Positions 11,142-23,740 of a stretch of DNA of 64,000 bases are shown piece by piece. Each line of letters opens with the position of its first letter. The stretch's first letter is position 1. Made by a program: the position numbers and the translations under genes. This stretch comes from Adiantum capillus-veneris (taxonomy: Eukaryota > Streptophyta > Polypodiopsida > Polypodiales > Pteridaceae): assembly GCA_014529385.2 (NCBI GenBank), contig CM043969.1, positions 17,776,446 to 17,840,445 of the forward strand, in the 5' to 3' direction. The notes beneath the pieces are model-generated. The model was not told the DNA's origin, made no database searches, and worked only from the letters and a program-made list of their open reading frames with translations.

Positions 11142-14100
11142 CTACCCTACACCTAACTGCTTGCGAAAATGCGCAAAGCTCTCTGAGGGAAGTCCTTTTG
11201 TAAGTAGATCAACAGGATTTTCTGTCGTGTGAACTTTGACAAGCTGAAGTTGCTTATCCTCGAGCATTTCCCTGATGAAATGATACTTCACATCCACATG
11301 CTTTGTCTTTGAGTGATAAACTGGATTGCGAGCCAATTGTATAGCACTTTGACTATCACAATATAACACAGGCATCTCTTCTTTAATTCCCAAATCTGTT
11401 ACTAGTCGATTAAGCCAAATTGATTCTTTGCATGCCTCTGATGCTACAACATATTCAGCCTCTGTAGTAGACTGAGTAACACAATCTTGTAATCTAGAAC
11501 GCCATGATACTGCTCCACCAGCCAATGTAAAGACATACCCTGACGTAGACCTTCGGTTGTCTAGGTCACCTGCATAATCTGAGTCTGTAAAACCCTTTAC
11601 ACTTAGCTCCTGACTCCCATAGCATATACGCATACTCTTTGTAGCTTTCAGGTATCTCAATATTCCTTTCATTGCCTCCCAATGTTTCTTGCCTTGGTTT
11701 GACATGTATCGACTTACTACTCCCACTGCAAATGCAATGTCTGGGTGAGTAGCAATCATTGCATACATTAAACTACCCACTGCAGACGCATATGGAATCT
11801 TATCCATTTCAGCCCGTTCTTCCTCAGACACATGAAAATCTTGTTTGCTAAGTTTCACATATGGTGGCAATGGAACACTCAATGCCTTTCCCTTATCCAT
11901 ATTGAAACGTTGCAAAACCTTGTCAATATACTCTGTTTGAGATAACCAAATCAACTTCTTTGATCTGTCTCTCTCAATGTGCATACCAAGTATATGACTT
12001 GCCTCACCCATGTATTTCATGTCAAACGATTTTGCCATCTTTGACTTCAAAGCTGAACTTTCTTCCAAGTGCTTGCCAGCAATCAACATGTCATCCACAT
12101 ACAAAATAAGGATCAGCCAACTGCCATCCTTAGCCTTCTTTGTATATAGACAGTGATCGAACTCACTACGTTTGTAGCCTTGAGAAAGCATAAACTTGTG
12201 GAACTTATGGTACCATGCCCTCGGTGATTGTTTTAAGCCATAAAGACTCTTTAACAACTGGCATACCAAATCTTCCTTGCCTTTCTCAACAAACCCTTCT
12301 GGCTGCTGCATGTAAATTTCCACATCTAAATCACCATGCAAGAACGCTGTCTTGACATCCATTTGGCGCAACACCAAATCTAATATGGCAACCAATGCAA
12401 GAAATCATCTCAATGTAGTCATCTTGACCACTGGAGAGAAGACTTCATCAAAGTCAATGCCTTGTTCTTGCTTAAAGCCCTTGGCAACAAGCCTTGCTTT
12501 GTACTTTGGCTGACTATCATGAGCGGTGATCTTATACTTGTAAACCCATTTACAAGGTAGAGCCTTTTTGCCCTGTGGTAATTTAAGTAGCTTCCATGTC
12601 TGGTTTTTATGCAGAGCTGTCATCTTTGACTGCATGGCCAATTGCCAATTCCCGGAGTCCTTCATTTGCACTGCTTCCTTGTAACATGAAGGCTCATTGC
12701 AATCAGTCAACATGACATAGTTCATAGATGGAACAAACCTATCAGGAGGTCGCGTGACACGTCTAGATCTACGCACAATAGGTGGCTCAGGCTCAGCCAC
12801 AACCTGTGGTTCCAATCTATCCTGTCCTTGCTCCTCTTGAGCCGTGACATTTTCTCTTGCACGTGCAGGTCCATCTTCTTGGAAGACAACTCTTCTAATC
12901 TCCTCAACCCTCTCTGGTTTAGAATGATATTTGGATTCATTAAAGTGAACATCATTGCTGCGGATAACCTTTCTGGATTCGGGATCCCAAAGTCTGTACC
13001 CCATCTCACCAGAATTACCATAGCCTAGAAAGATGCACTTTCTACTCTTTGGCTCAAGTTTGTTCCTAAATTCCTTTGGAACGTGAGTATATGCCTCACA
13101 GCCAAAGACTCTGAGATGCTTGTATGAGGGCATTTTGCCTGACCATACCATCTCTGGCACTGAATCCTTCTGCAAAAGCTTGCTAGGAGATCTATTTATA
13201 AGATGAACAGCTGTTGATACAGCTTCAGCCGAAAACCCATTTGGCAGCTGTGCATTAGACAACATACTTCTGACCTTCTCTTGTATGGTCCTATTCATCC
13301 TCTCAGCAACACCATTTTGAGGAGGATTGTAAGGAGCAGTAAGTTCACGTTTTATACCTTTTGACTCACGAAAGTCCTGAAAGGCCTTTGAAACATACTC
13401 TCCACCATTGTCAGTGCGTAAACATTTAAGCTTCTTGCCACTCTGATTCTCCACAAGTGTCACAAACGTTTTGAAAACACTAAACGCTTCATCCTTGTGC
13501 TTGAGAAAGTAAACCCATACTTTCCTCGAGTAATCATCTATAAATGTCATAAAGTAAGAAGCTCCCCCTAGAGATAGGTTAGGCATAGGTCCACACAAAT
13601 CACTATGAACAAGTGCCAACTGTGTATCTCTTCTACTGCTTCTATGCTTATGTGGCTGCTGTGTTTCATTACCATACAGACATTGTTCACATAATTCAAA
13701 ATCTTAAATGAAAAGCCAGGCAAATAACTAGAACGAGACAAGATTTCCATTCCCTTCTTGGACATATGTCCTAACCGGCTATGCCACAAAGAAACATTCG
13801 GCTGCTCGGTTACATTGATTACATTTTTAGAGACATTTGATACATAAATCATGTAAAGTCCTCAAGACTTTACTCCATGTGCTACTGTCATAGAACCCTT
13901 GGATATCTTCCACATGTTTTGTCCAAAAGTGGTGACGTAGCCAGCATCATCAAGTAAACCGGTGCTGATCAAGCTCTTTGTAATTGCGGGAACATGTCTC
14001 ACAGTCTTCAGCGTGAAAGAAGAGCCATTCTGAAACTTCAATTGAACATCTCCAACACCTAAGATCTCACATGTTTGCCCATTGCCTAGCCGATCATGAT

Positions 14101-15121
14101 CTTTAGTGGTCACATAAGAGGTAAACCACTCCTTGTTTGGAGACACATGAAGTGATGCCCCTGAGTCTATAATCCAGTCACTCAGTGCATTTCCATCAGA
14201 TGCTGTAAGAAGAGCTGAGTCCATTGTATTATTCAAGAAGTAGATGTCTCCTGACACTAGACTGTCATCCTCTGCAACAATGTTTGTCACATTTATTTCT
14301 TGAATCTTCACTGAGGACTTGTTCTTCTCACCATGGTCTTCAGCTTTCTCTTTGCCTTTTTCTGCCTTCCATTCTCTGCAGTCTCTTTTCATGTGACCCT
14401 TCTTGCCACAATGGTAGCATTCTATGTCACTCTTGCCTTTAGCACTGCTGGACTTGGTACGAGACTGATTCCTCTTTCCACCTTTGTACTTTTCTTTGGC
14501 CCTTCCCCTGACAACTAAGGCTGTTCCTTTGCCTTTGTCCATTGTGTTTCTATTGGTTTCTTCAGTAAGCAGACTTCCTTCTACACCTGCTATGTTCAAA
14601 CCATCTGGAGGTGCAGAATTACTCAAAGCTGTGCGAAAAGTGTCCCAACTTTCCGACAATGTGATCAACAGGAGCATAGCTCTAACAGGTTCATCAAACT
14701 TGACACCTTGAGCTGACAACTGACTGTAGATGGTGTTGAATTCATTTAGATGATTGGACATAGGGGTCCCTTCTTTCATCTTCAAGTCAACAAGCTTCTT
14801 AAGCCAGTATACCTGTGAAGCTGCACTCTGCTTCTCATAAAGATCACTCAGCTTTGTCCATGCTTGATAAGCCGACATCTCGTCTGCTACATTGAAGTAA
14901 ACGCTTTCTGCCAAAGTCAGCATAATTGTAGAAAGTGCCAATTCATCCATTTCGCTCCATTCATCTTCGTCCATATCTTCTGGTTTTATCCCCTTGAGCT
15001 TTATAGGTTTTATCTTCTTCTTTTGTACCAACATGTGCCAAATCTGCTTCTTCCACAATGGGAAATTGGTTCCATCCAGCTTCTTGATATTGTAAAGAGC
15101 AGTGTCCTGTGATCCAGCCAT
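11142..15121 (-). pseudogene. Copia Gag-Pol polyprotein, broken at three places
   Basis: Starting at ATG 15121 (minus), Gag has the usual opening LDGTNFPLWK, a UBN2-type Gag domain and the zinc knuckle CYHCGKKGHMKRDC. Protease WIIDSGASLHVS follows. An in-frame TGA lies at 13864-13862. Next come the GAG-pre-integrase motif (LWHSRLGHMSKKGM) and a frameshift near 13710. The integrase core keeps its three acidic residues ([29 protein letters not shown]). RT begins with KWVYKYK and KARLVAKGF, is cut by a TGA at 12407-12405, and continues with MDVKTAFLHGDL, then YVDDML. RNase H has FTDSDYAGD, STTEAEY and KHVDVKYHFIRE. Only the two TGAs and one slip interrupt it, consistent with a recent loss of function. 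Confidence 0.92.
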
Positions 15122-16200
15122 AGCTACGCTTCACAGTAGTTTACTTTCCTGGGAAAAATTAGGCAGAGTTTCCCCTTTAAACTGACCTCTGAACCAATAT
15201 CAACCTGTCAAATGAACCAAGAAAGCTTCAGATTCTGCATAACTTTCGGCAGAGTCTCCTTTGTAAAATGGCTATGGTGTACTCAAAAACAGACCAAAAA
15301 ACAGCTCAAAAAACCACTGTCTCTCTAACACTGTAAGCTGTGGGTACTCCTGCACTTGTACTGTCTCTCACTGTCCTGTCACTGTCCTGTAAGCATAGAT
15401 TGCGACAATGCCTCAACGGCAGTAAAGCAAAGATGCAATCCCAACTGTCTAACTCACAGTCAATACATCCTAGCTACCTATCTAAGGGTGCTCAAGGGAT
15501 CGCTCCAAGACCTGTATCACCGAAAGGATCTCAACATTCGAGAATCCCCCAGCTCAATAAAACCTCACTCGACCCTCAACAAAGGCTGCAGTAAATCTGA
15601 CAGTACATAGACTTCCCACAAAGTCATACATCCACAAATTTCCCACTATATGCTGTAACCGCTGCGACGGTTGTTTGCTGCGTGACTCACAGCCAGCAAA
15701 CCCTCAACAGACATACATCATCTCTGACAATACATCCCATGTGGAATTACCTGCAATGTCAGGATGAAATCTGGAATATCAAGCAGCAAACACAAGCTAC
15801 ATGATGAACTAGTGGATGTCACCTACAGTCTGTGTGTAGATGCGCCCATGTCGTATGTGACACGCCTCCAAGAACTGTGAGTTGTCCTTCGATGTGTAGA
15901 CAGCCAAAAATCAGCACTCTGGGAGTGCCGATATCCTTAGCACCTGCAGTCGTAGGCCAAAACCCCAAATTTGTAGAGTCGGATCTGCACCCGCTGAGAC
16001 CACGTAGTCAAAAATGGCCTGCGCAGAACTTTGTCGAAGCCGAACAGTGGCCGAGATGACCTCATAATGTAATTATGAGAACACCAGGCCCTACGGGCTT
16101 CCCCACAAGATTTGGGGCCGTGTCTACGCCTGTCGAATTTCACTCCAATCTGAGCTGGTGAATCTAGCCTCCTGCAGTGTTGCCCCGAGCCTCGATCTGA
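15122..16200 (-). other. Copia 5' untranslated leader
   Basis: About 1.1 kb lies between the primer-binding site and the Gag ATG, with no coding frame I can support. It probably holds packaging and translation control signals by analogy with other copia elements; nothing specific is visible. Confidence 0.6.
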
Positions 16201-16212
16201 GCTCTGATACCA
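16201..16212 (-). promoter_or_regulatory. Primer-binding site of the copia element
   Basis: Plus-strand GCTCTGATACCA is the reverse complement of TGGTATCAGAGC, the initiator-Met tRNA primer site. It starts two bases inside the 5' LTR edge at 16215. Confidence 0.9.
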
Positions 16213-16214
16213 GT

Positions 16215-16406
16215 TGAAGGAGTACGAGCGGAAGTGTGACGCGAGAGAGAGTGCGAGAAAAAGAGCACGACGATATGGTGAACTCGCTCTACTGTAATGT
16301 GTAGAGCATAGTGAGTTCTTATTAGGTTTTTACAAAAGAATATGTGTACATACCTGACGGCCCGCCCACTTACCTGGGCGACCACATTGGGCTTTATACC
16401 CCAACA
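16215..16406 (-). repeat. Copia 5' LTR (right on the plus strand)
   Basis: Same length and ends as 10861-11052, with five substitutions. Followed by the second copy of the target duplication GGGAT at 16407-16411. Confidence 0.93.
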
Positions 16407-16411
16407 GGGAT

Positions 16412-17833
16412 TTAATTCATTTAAATCAATTAAGTTTAATTGATTAAGCTCTCACAAAAGGGGAAAGGGGGACACATGTTAGAAGGCTATCACTTATGCT
16501 GCTTAATAGCCATTGGCTTGACTTGGGGAGGTCCAATGGGGAGCCTGCAAGAGCAAATAGCAAGAGGGCTCGCCCAAGAGAGAGAGGGGGCTGATTTTTG
16601 CAAAGCATTATCACACACACACTCACACAATCTCATGTGTGAAGAAAGATAAGACTATCTCTTCCCAAGCTTTAATGGAGAGCTCATCACCAACTCCAAG
16701 CTTGTGAGATAGAAGCCTACATCGACACACTCTTGGCTTGTGGATGCAAATCCAACCAAGAGCCAAGCTTCAATGCATGCTCATCTCCTCTACCAAGCTA
16801 ATTACTAAGCTAAAGCTATGCTAATATGAGTGATTATGTGAGGAGATGTACATCTTTCTCGTAAGATACTCCTTCCTCTCAATCTACTCTCATACCCTGC
16901 TAGCTCTCACCATCTTCGAAGGTGTGTGAGGTCTTGCTTGCCAAGCTGACCAATTTACGTTCCAGCTTAATTCTTCATCAATTTCTACCTTTCTCTCTTT
17001 GAATCTCCTACAATTTGTTGGCATCATTTCTCAAACTCTTCTTTTGCTCATCTAAGGTTCTCGTAATGATGCCAGGGGGATTTTTCTTAGATTTTTATTC
17101 TACTTCCTCTGCTTTTTTTCACCATAATGATTTTGATCTCTCTTCTACATATTCTCTCCATCGTTCTCTATGTTGATGTAGGGTTTTTTAATAAGTTTCA
17201 TGTCAATCCTCGATATTCTAACTCAAAACATTCTACTTCCACCATCATCACCATTGTTGTTCATATCTTGAGCTTCTCTCAAAGATTCAATTTATTGAAT
17301 TTTGATATTTCATGTCCCTCTATCCTTGTCCCAATTAGTTTACCTCACATAAAAACATGATAGTTTTTCTCACACTCTGCCTTTCTCATATAAAATTACC
17401 AATTTCTACATTATCTCACCTTTTCTTTCCTTAAGTAGATTTACCTTGGAGTCCCTAGGGATAAGTAAAGTTGTGTTTACTAAGTGTTTTGCTTAGTGCA
17501 TGAAGCTTTCATCTTCATTGCACTAGCTAGTCTTGAAGGAACACAAAGAATTGTATTGTACAATGTCTCTCTTGATGGGAGAAACCATAATACAAAGCCT
17601 TTTGGAGGGGGGACCGGCTCCATGCAAATCCGGTCCTCAACTGTTGTCAATAGCTTAATTTCTCTCTCTTTTGAAAGTATTGTTGATGCTATCTAACTAG
17701 GTGTTATGCTTTTTGTTGCTCTCTCCACCCAAGCACTCTTGTAATTCTCATTAGGAATCTATTCTAATGAAATGCCCACTATGTTCATGCTAATTTCCGC
17801 TACACACAAGTTTTTAGGCCATTAAATGTTACA
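16412..17833 (+). repeat. Second gypsy LTR, right part, with a 0.5-kb replaced block
   Basis: It resumes the LTR at TTAATTCATTTAAATC and ends AAATGTTACA at 17833. Relative to the 5' LTR and the solo LTR, about 20 bases after GAGGTCTTG are replaced by roughly 520 unrelated bases (about 16936-17456). The match then resumes at AAGTTGTGTTTA. Confidence 0.85.
16936..17456. other. Foreign pyrimidine-rich block inside the second gypsy LTR
   Basis: This stretch is absent from the two other LTR copies in the window. It is AT- and pyrimidine-rich, with no convincing ORF, terminal repeat or target duplication. It could be a small non-autonomous insertion or filler DNA from break repair. Confidence 0.55.
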
Positions 17834-17847
17834 TTGGTATCAGAACA
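17834..17847 (+). promoter_or_regulatory. Primer-binding site of gypsy interior 2 (one base changed)
   Basis: TTGGTATCAGAACAC follows the LTR end directly. Compared with 4333-4344 it carries G to A in the tRNA-complementary part, so priming may be weakened. Confidence 0.75.
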
Positions 17848-18242
17848 CAAGGTTTCTCTTTTCTTGCTCAAGAAGGGAGGTCCTCAAGCTAGCTATAAAT
17901 GGTATTATTAATTGTCTGTGAGTAAGTAGAATAGGGATTTTTTAGCCTTGCAGTGCACCTGCCTTTGTGCAGTTAAAGGCGTATCACCGTGGAGAGCTAT
18001 GGTCTTAATAGTGGAGTCCTGCGGGGCTTACGGCTTAACCACTATTGAGCTATTAGAAGCTTGACAGGAGCCGGTGTTGTTTTGGTGTCGAAAGACCCTC
18101 TCTTCTATTCCTTGCAATTAATGGTATTCGAGCCGCAGGTACAATAGCTTGAGTGCTTTTTCTAAAGGGGTAAAGAGGAGTAGCAACTAGGGCTTGAAGT
18201 GCCAAAGTACACCTAAAAAGTTTACACCTAAAAGTTGTTAGA

Positions 18243-20679
18243 ATGGCTGACAATAGTAAAGAGAGTGAAATTAATGTTGATAACTTTGATTTTGCTCATG
18301 AGCAAGCTACTAATGATGCTTCAATGCTTGTTAACTATCTTGTTTCTAGGATTCAACACGCCATGGGAAATCCATTTCTCCACGGCAGCTCCGTGCTCAC
18401 GGGATTCTCCAAGCTCATCACCATGACGAGAGAACACCTAGGAAGCCTCCTTGTGAGACTCCCAAAAGAGTTCTCTCTCCGATTTGGGAAGAAGAAGAGA
18501 ATCCATACGAAGGGCTCAAGAATTTACTTCTTGATGATGCATTTCCTTCCCAAAGGAGAACTCAAGAGCCTCCATCGAAGGAATGCGAAAGAAGTGAGTC
18601 TCCCGCCACCTCGGCGGAGATGGCTCCATGAAGACGGCGGGCTAAACACTCTCCATCACCACCAAAGCGGACAAGACCATCGCACTCTTCTCCACATCAT
18701 AATTTAAAGAGGGATGATAAAAAGCAAGAGAAGAAAAAGGCGAGAAAGAGGATACCCTCTTCTCCATCTTCTTCATCCTCTTCCTCTTATGAAAGTGATG
18801 GTGAAGACAACGAAGATCAAGACAAGAAAAAGGCAAGAAAGAGGTCACCCTCTTCTCCGCCTTCTTCAAATTTTTCACCTTTTGAAGAAAGTGATGGTGC
18901 AACCTTTGAACCATAAAAAAGAAGAGGCCATAGGAAATCCTATGCCGCATGGAAGAGGTCGTCCAAGTTGAAGAAATTCAAAGCGGGAGGGAATAGCATC
19001 TCTTTCCTTACCTTTGATGGTACCTTTGGTGCTACGGACAAAGTCTTGGACTTTATCCAGCAATTTGATGCGGCGTTTGGAGATGAGGGCTTCACGGAGT
19101 CCTCTAAGCTACGCCTTGTAGCTATGCAATTTCAAAAGTCCGCCAGGCAATGGTGGTCTAGCCTACGAGCCAACGGTGAAGCTCCACGAACATGGAAAGC
19201 TTTAAGAGATTCCATTATGAAGCAGTTTTTGGCCACCGATGCCAAAGACAAAGTACTCACCGAATGGCGAAGCTTAAAGCTCTCTCCCAATGAATCCATC
19301 CACAAATATGTAGACAAGTTTTGGGACCTACAACTCAAATCCACTGTCTTTAAAAAGTTGGATTTTGGAGAGCAAAAGCAACAATTTTGTGCGGGCTTAA
19401 CCGGAGAAATGGCGGAGTATGTCAACTCCCAAAGGCCACGTACCATATCGGCGGGAATACACCATACTATGGTGGCCTCACGAATCAATTTCCAAACGGG
19501 GGCTTAAAGAAATAATAAGCCCCCGGAAAACAAGGGTTCCAATGAGCCTAAGGGGAAGGACAATGTCCAAAAGTCTCCTAAGGGCAACTCCAACAAAGAT
19601 AAAGAGAAGGGAGTTTACAAAGGTAAGAACAAACTCTCTCTTGAAGAGCTTGAGCGTTATCGCAAGGATAACCGGTGTTTCAAGTGTGGCGAACAAGGGC
19701 ATGCATACCGCACTTGTCCCCAGAAGAACAACCGCCAAGATCCTCCTAGAGCTTCCTTGGTTGAAATCCAAGAGGAGGAGACTCACCAAAATCATCACAA
19801 AGGATCTCCTCTATGCCATGCTTTGGGAAAGGTAAGAGAACATGATGCTTTTATTCTCTTTGACCGTGGTTCTACTCACAATTTTATATCTATAGAGTTG
19901 GCCACCAAGCTAGGCATACAATCCTATGAGATGGCAGATGTCCTACCCGCAGACAGTGCCTTCAAGGGGCAAGAAGCTTTAGTCATTCCCTTAATCGGGA
20001 AATTGAGGCTTCATGTCCAAGGCTATGTGGACAAAGAGGACTTCTTTATCTCTCCTCTCAAGCATGAGGATGTAATCCTAGGGGCACCATGCTTTGACCG
20101 CCTGGCTGCCGATGTTAAATTTCCTGAAAGGAGAATCTCCTTTAAGTTCAGGGAAAAATACATGTATATAGATGCTAAGGAAATGGGTAACACTATCCCC
20201 ATTGTACATACACCAGCTTTCAATAAGTCAATAAAGAGCTCTATTTCCGTGTACATGATTTTTGTTAAAGATTCTCAAAACGAACCCAATGCTTTAGCAA
20301 AAGAAAATAAAAGCAACCAAAAGGAATTAGAGTTATCCAATTTTCTCAAGGGGTTTCAAGATGTTTTTATTGACGACATCCCTTGTGAGCTACCTCCTAA
20401 ACGAGGTAATGATGACATGCAATTGAACTTCTTCCAGGAAGTTCACTGCCTAACAAACCTCCTTATAGAGTTTCTCAAGCTCAACAAGAGGAGATTATGT
20501 AGCAAGTGCATGAGTTAGTTGAGAAGAGCATGGTTAGGCCTAGCTCATCTCCATTTTGCTCACCTGTGCTATTAGTGCAAAAGAAAGACGGGACATATTG
20601 TATGTGTGTCGACTATAGAGCACTAAATAGGATCACTATCAAGAATAGGTTTCCCGTTCCACGGGTAGAAGACCTATTT
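18243..20679 (+). pseudogene. Gypsy interior 2: Gag, zinc knuckle, protease and start of RT, truncated
   Basis: Gag starts at ATG 18243 but a 13-base deletion near 18382 shifts the frame. The capsid domain is intact as one ORF (18968-19507). The zinc knuckle CFKCGEQGHAYRTC is intact near 19680-19720, and protease follows (19757 on). The protease active site reads FDRGSTHNF where DSG is usual (S to R). RT begins near 20506 ([17 protein letters not shown]) and stops matching at GACCTATTT (20671-20679), where unrelated DNA begins. Stops at 18914-18916 and 19505-19507 are at the same positions as in interior 1, so they predate the split of the two copies. Confidence 0.85.
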
Positions 20680-22570
20680 CCCGTTCTCAAAATGGGCATC
20701 CAAACCACATGCAATGGAAAGAAATCAATAAAGAAGTGATGAAGGACATGATGAAAACAATATGGCCATGTGAGGACGCAGAGATCAAGAAAGAAACCAG
20801 ATGTTGAGTTTTTAAAACATTTTTCTTATTTTCAATATATATTAAAAATTCATTCACTATGAAAGTAACAAAAATGTACATTATGAGATTTTCAATGCAC
20901 GCTAGTTAATCCACATATCGATCACCTATGTTGTGAGAAAACATACACATTGCAATACACTCTATGCATGACATAATAACTACAACAATGCTATGAATTT
21001 CTCAACGCAATTATTATTATGATGATTATTTATCTGTCCAGTTTGATTTGCAAACAATAAGACGCATCTAATTTCAAATGCTACAAAGAATAATCAACTT
21101 CCACACTAATAAAATATATGATTGGTCATTTCATGCACTAATAATCTATCATAATACATAATGCACTCTCTGTATAAACAAATGCATGAACTAACGCAAA
21201 TAAATATTCACTATAATCACACAATTGAGGAGTACTTGTACCCAATGAAGGATTGTAGCTCCCTTATGCAACCGATTCACTATATAAAAGCTATTTTCAC
21301 CCAATTAAGGATTATCGCTCTTATATTGTAGAGTGACAGTGTATATCAACACAAACCTATGATGGTGAAAAATGCAAGACCTCAGGATCTTTGTATGCCC
21401 AGTACACTAGTACAGGACATCCAACGCTTGACTATCAACTTGTCATTTACATATTCTCATCTTCTAAAACCAGTTACAACCCTCATTTGGACCAATGGCT
21501 TGGTCGCAATGAGCATGAATCTCCAAATTTTCTATTGTTTTGGTTTTGTACCTTTATGTTTGGTAAAGGAATTAAATTTTTTTAGAAGTGGTTACCGAAT
21601 TAAGAATCACGTTCGGCCCAAAAGAAGGACCTGTGACTTACCCTTAGGTCAATTCGCAAGGAGATGACTATACCCGGCACTTGGATACACTCCCCGAGGA
21701 TTTTCTTAGCTAAAGGCCCACGGTAAGCACATTGTTTACTATAAATAATTACTCCCACCGGGCTCTTTCATTATCCCGACGGGCTTGCCGGGCATTTGTA
21801 AATACTTGGCGGGCCCATCAAGAAAATGGAAGATCCCGGTGCGGGATCCGCAGGGAAAAATTAAAACTCTGGTGGGCTAACCAGCTCTATGGGTTTTTGC
21901 AGGTCATAATCAAAGTCACGTTAACAATTAACGTGATCACGTGATTTTCTTCTGTAAATACTATAGTTATTAACGTAATCACACGATCGTGATTACGTCA
22001 ATGAAATCCCTGGCACTGTCGGCATCAAGCATAAAGCATAAAGATGTATCCCAGCTAATGTAAGGGCCAAAAAATCCACAATAAAAACTATTTTCTGTGT
22101 TTCCTAGACATCAACTACAACCAAGTAGCTGAGAGTTACACAAACATTTTCAATGAGATATTATTGATAACATATGTGTGATGCTTAGTCAACAAGCAAG
22201 CTTATGTTCATGAAATGCTTACTTACATAGAAAAGCCAGCAGAGTTACCTGCATGTTTTTGGATTAAACCTTCATGTCATAGAAATTGCAACATTCATAC
22301 AACCAACATCCTCCAACAATTTTGTATTATGTTAATGATTTGGAGAAATGACATTAATCAAACAAGAAAACCTTCTTAATATGGACATTATTCAAACCCC
22401 TAGATATCTCCGTAGGCAATATTGCCTACATGGTTTGAAGAAGGCATATCCTACATAGGAGAATCCTCACGCTTTTGTAAAGGAGGGATGGAGCAATCCG
22501 CAACTTCCTTTTTCAGAGTCACGACAAGCTATCTGCATTTGGTTGTTGAGAGCCAACATGTCTTCATGCT
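20680..22570. other. Non-coding AT-rich region right of the truncated gypsy copy
   Basis: No supported gene. Short frames (for example 21359-21667) have no recognisable motif or flanking signals. A small inverted-repeat cluster lies at 21918-21993. Confidence 0.5.
21918..21993. repeat. Cluster of short inverted repeats
   Basis: CACGTTAACAATTAACGTGATCACGTG contains overlapping dyads (CACGTTAA/TTAACGTG; CACGTGATCACGTG-like), and GTAATCAC...GTGATTAC follows at about 21975-21996. Such AACGT/CACGTG dyads may form cruciforms or be bZIP/bHLH sites; no gene is near enough to assign a role. Confidence 0.45.
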
Positions 22571-22611
22571 GCATGGCAGTATCACAGGAGAAGTTGATCA
22601 CAAGTGAGTGT

Positions 22612-22638
22612 GTGCGTGCGTGTGTGTGTGTGTGTGTG

Positions 22639-22677
<39 letters not shown>

Positions 22678-22678
22678 T
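22612..22678. repeat. Compound (GT)n-(GA)n microsatellite
   Basis: Alternating GT from 22612 to about 22638 passes directly into GA repeats to 22678. Frames across it encode only repeats. Confidence 0.9.
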
Positions 22679-23164
22679 GAGTTTGCAATTCACGGCGAGG
22701 AGTGCACTGCAGAGCGATGCAGAGAGCCCATGAACATGTTTTAATAAAGGGTTTTGTATTTATTAAACTAAGCAAGGATTGAGAAGTACCAAACTGATTG
22801 TGTATGGCAGCTCTATTGAGTGTTGTATCGGATGTGTGAATGTGGTCAATAGGAGATATCCCTTGCTTGTGATTGGTAGCCTTAGCACTATGGCCATGTA
22901 TGGTTGTTTGGAATTTATGGCACCAATGTGATGGTTCCAAAAAGATGGCCTAATCTATCTACCACCATCAAAGCGTGCTCATGTGCCCTTTGGGTCATAG
23001 CTCTCCCACCGTAGACAAAGTTGTCAAACTTTCACCATCCACCATAGGATAATTTATGATAGTTCCAAAGGGTGTAGGAATAGATGCAGTAGAGAGAGAA
23101 AGAGTAAAATTACTAGAGGAAAGAATTTGGTCAAGGGTAAGCCAAGGCATTGTCATCTTGATAA

Positions 23165-23184
23165 GTGTGTGTGTGTGTGTGTGC

Positions 23185-23219
<35 letters not shown>
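23165..23219. repeat. (GT)n microsatellite
   Basis: Roughly 27 GT units with a few interruptions (GC, TT). Confidence 0.9.
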
Positions 23220-23384
23220 AGTGAATAAAAAGAGAAAATGGTATAACCTTTCTATCACCCAAGTGTGGTAGATTGGTTATGCCATTTCCCTCTTGAATAA
23301 CAAGACTTGAGTTCAACTCTCATCGGATAGATCTTTGAGGTCTCTTGGGATAGTTTCCCACAATGTTAAAAATTCTCTTCTTCT

Positions 23385-23479
23385 TCTTCTTCTCTCTCTC
23401 TCTCTCTCTATCTATCTATTTATCTATCTATCTATCTCTCACTCTCTCTATCTTCTCTCCATCTCTCAAACTCTCTCTT

Positions 23480-23517
<38 letters not shown>

Positions 23518-23518
23518 C

Positions 23519-23575
<57 letters not shown>

Positions 23576-23675
23576 TCTATCTCCCTCTCTCTCTCTCTCT
23601 ATCTATCTATCTCTCACTCTCTCTATCTTCTCTCCATCTCTCTCTTTCCCTCTCTATCTCTCTCTCTCTCTGTCC

Positions 23676-23726
<51 letters not shown>

Positions 23727-23740
23727 TTCCCTACTCTATA
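23385..23740. repeat. Long interrupted (CT)n microsatellite
   Basis: About 350 bases of CT repeats with TATC and CCT interruptions, including a larger internal repeat (CTATCTATCTCTCACTCTCTCTATCTTCTCTCCAT, in pieces) at about 23410-23465 and 23600-23645. The Leu/Ser-only frames that cross it are artefacts of the repeat. Confidence 0.9.

Larger units (their letters stand above)
10861..16406 (-). mobile_element. Ty1/copia retrotransposon inserted in the gypsy LTR
   Basis: 5546 bp bounded by 192-bp LTRs (10861-11052 and 16215-16406) that differ at 5 positions by my count (about 97% identical). The target duplication GGGAT is perfect (10856-10860 and 16407-16411). The element reads on the minus strand: the right LTR is its 5' LTR, the primer-binding site is at 16201-16212 and the polypurine tract is next to the left LTR. 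Gag, protease, integrase, RT and RNase H occur in copia order. The coding sequence has two in-frame TGA codons and one frameshift, so it is non-autonomous now but fairly young. Confidence 0.93.
2736..20679 (+). mobile_element. Chromoviral Ty3/gypsy retrotransposon array: LTR - interior 1 - LTR - truncated interior 2
   Basis: A complete LTR (2736-4331), an interior with gag, protease, RT, RNase H, integrase and chromodomain remnants, and a second LTR (starting 10179, ending 17833) form one element. The second LTR is followed directly by another tRNA primer site and a second interior (17834-20679). That interior breaks off inside the RT domain at 20679 and has no third LTR. The two interiors share several stop codons, so they descend from one defective ancestor, probably through LTR-LTR recombination or insertion of one relative beside another. 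The 5' flank is CCCAA (2731-2735); no matching right-hand copy was found. The second LTR hosts the copia element at 10861-16406. Confidence 0.85.

Noticed and set aside
22995-23316. Minus-strand ORFs with Thr-His repeats
   Set aside because: Produced by the (GT)n tract at 23165-23219.
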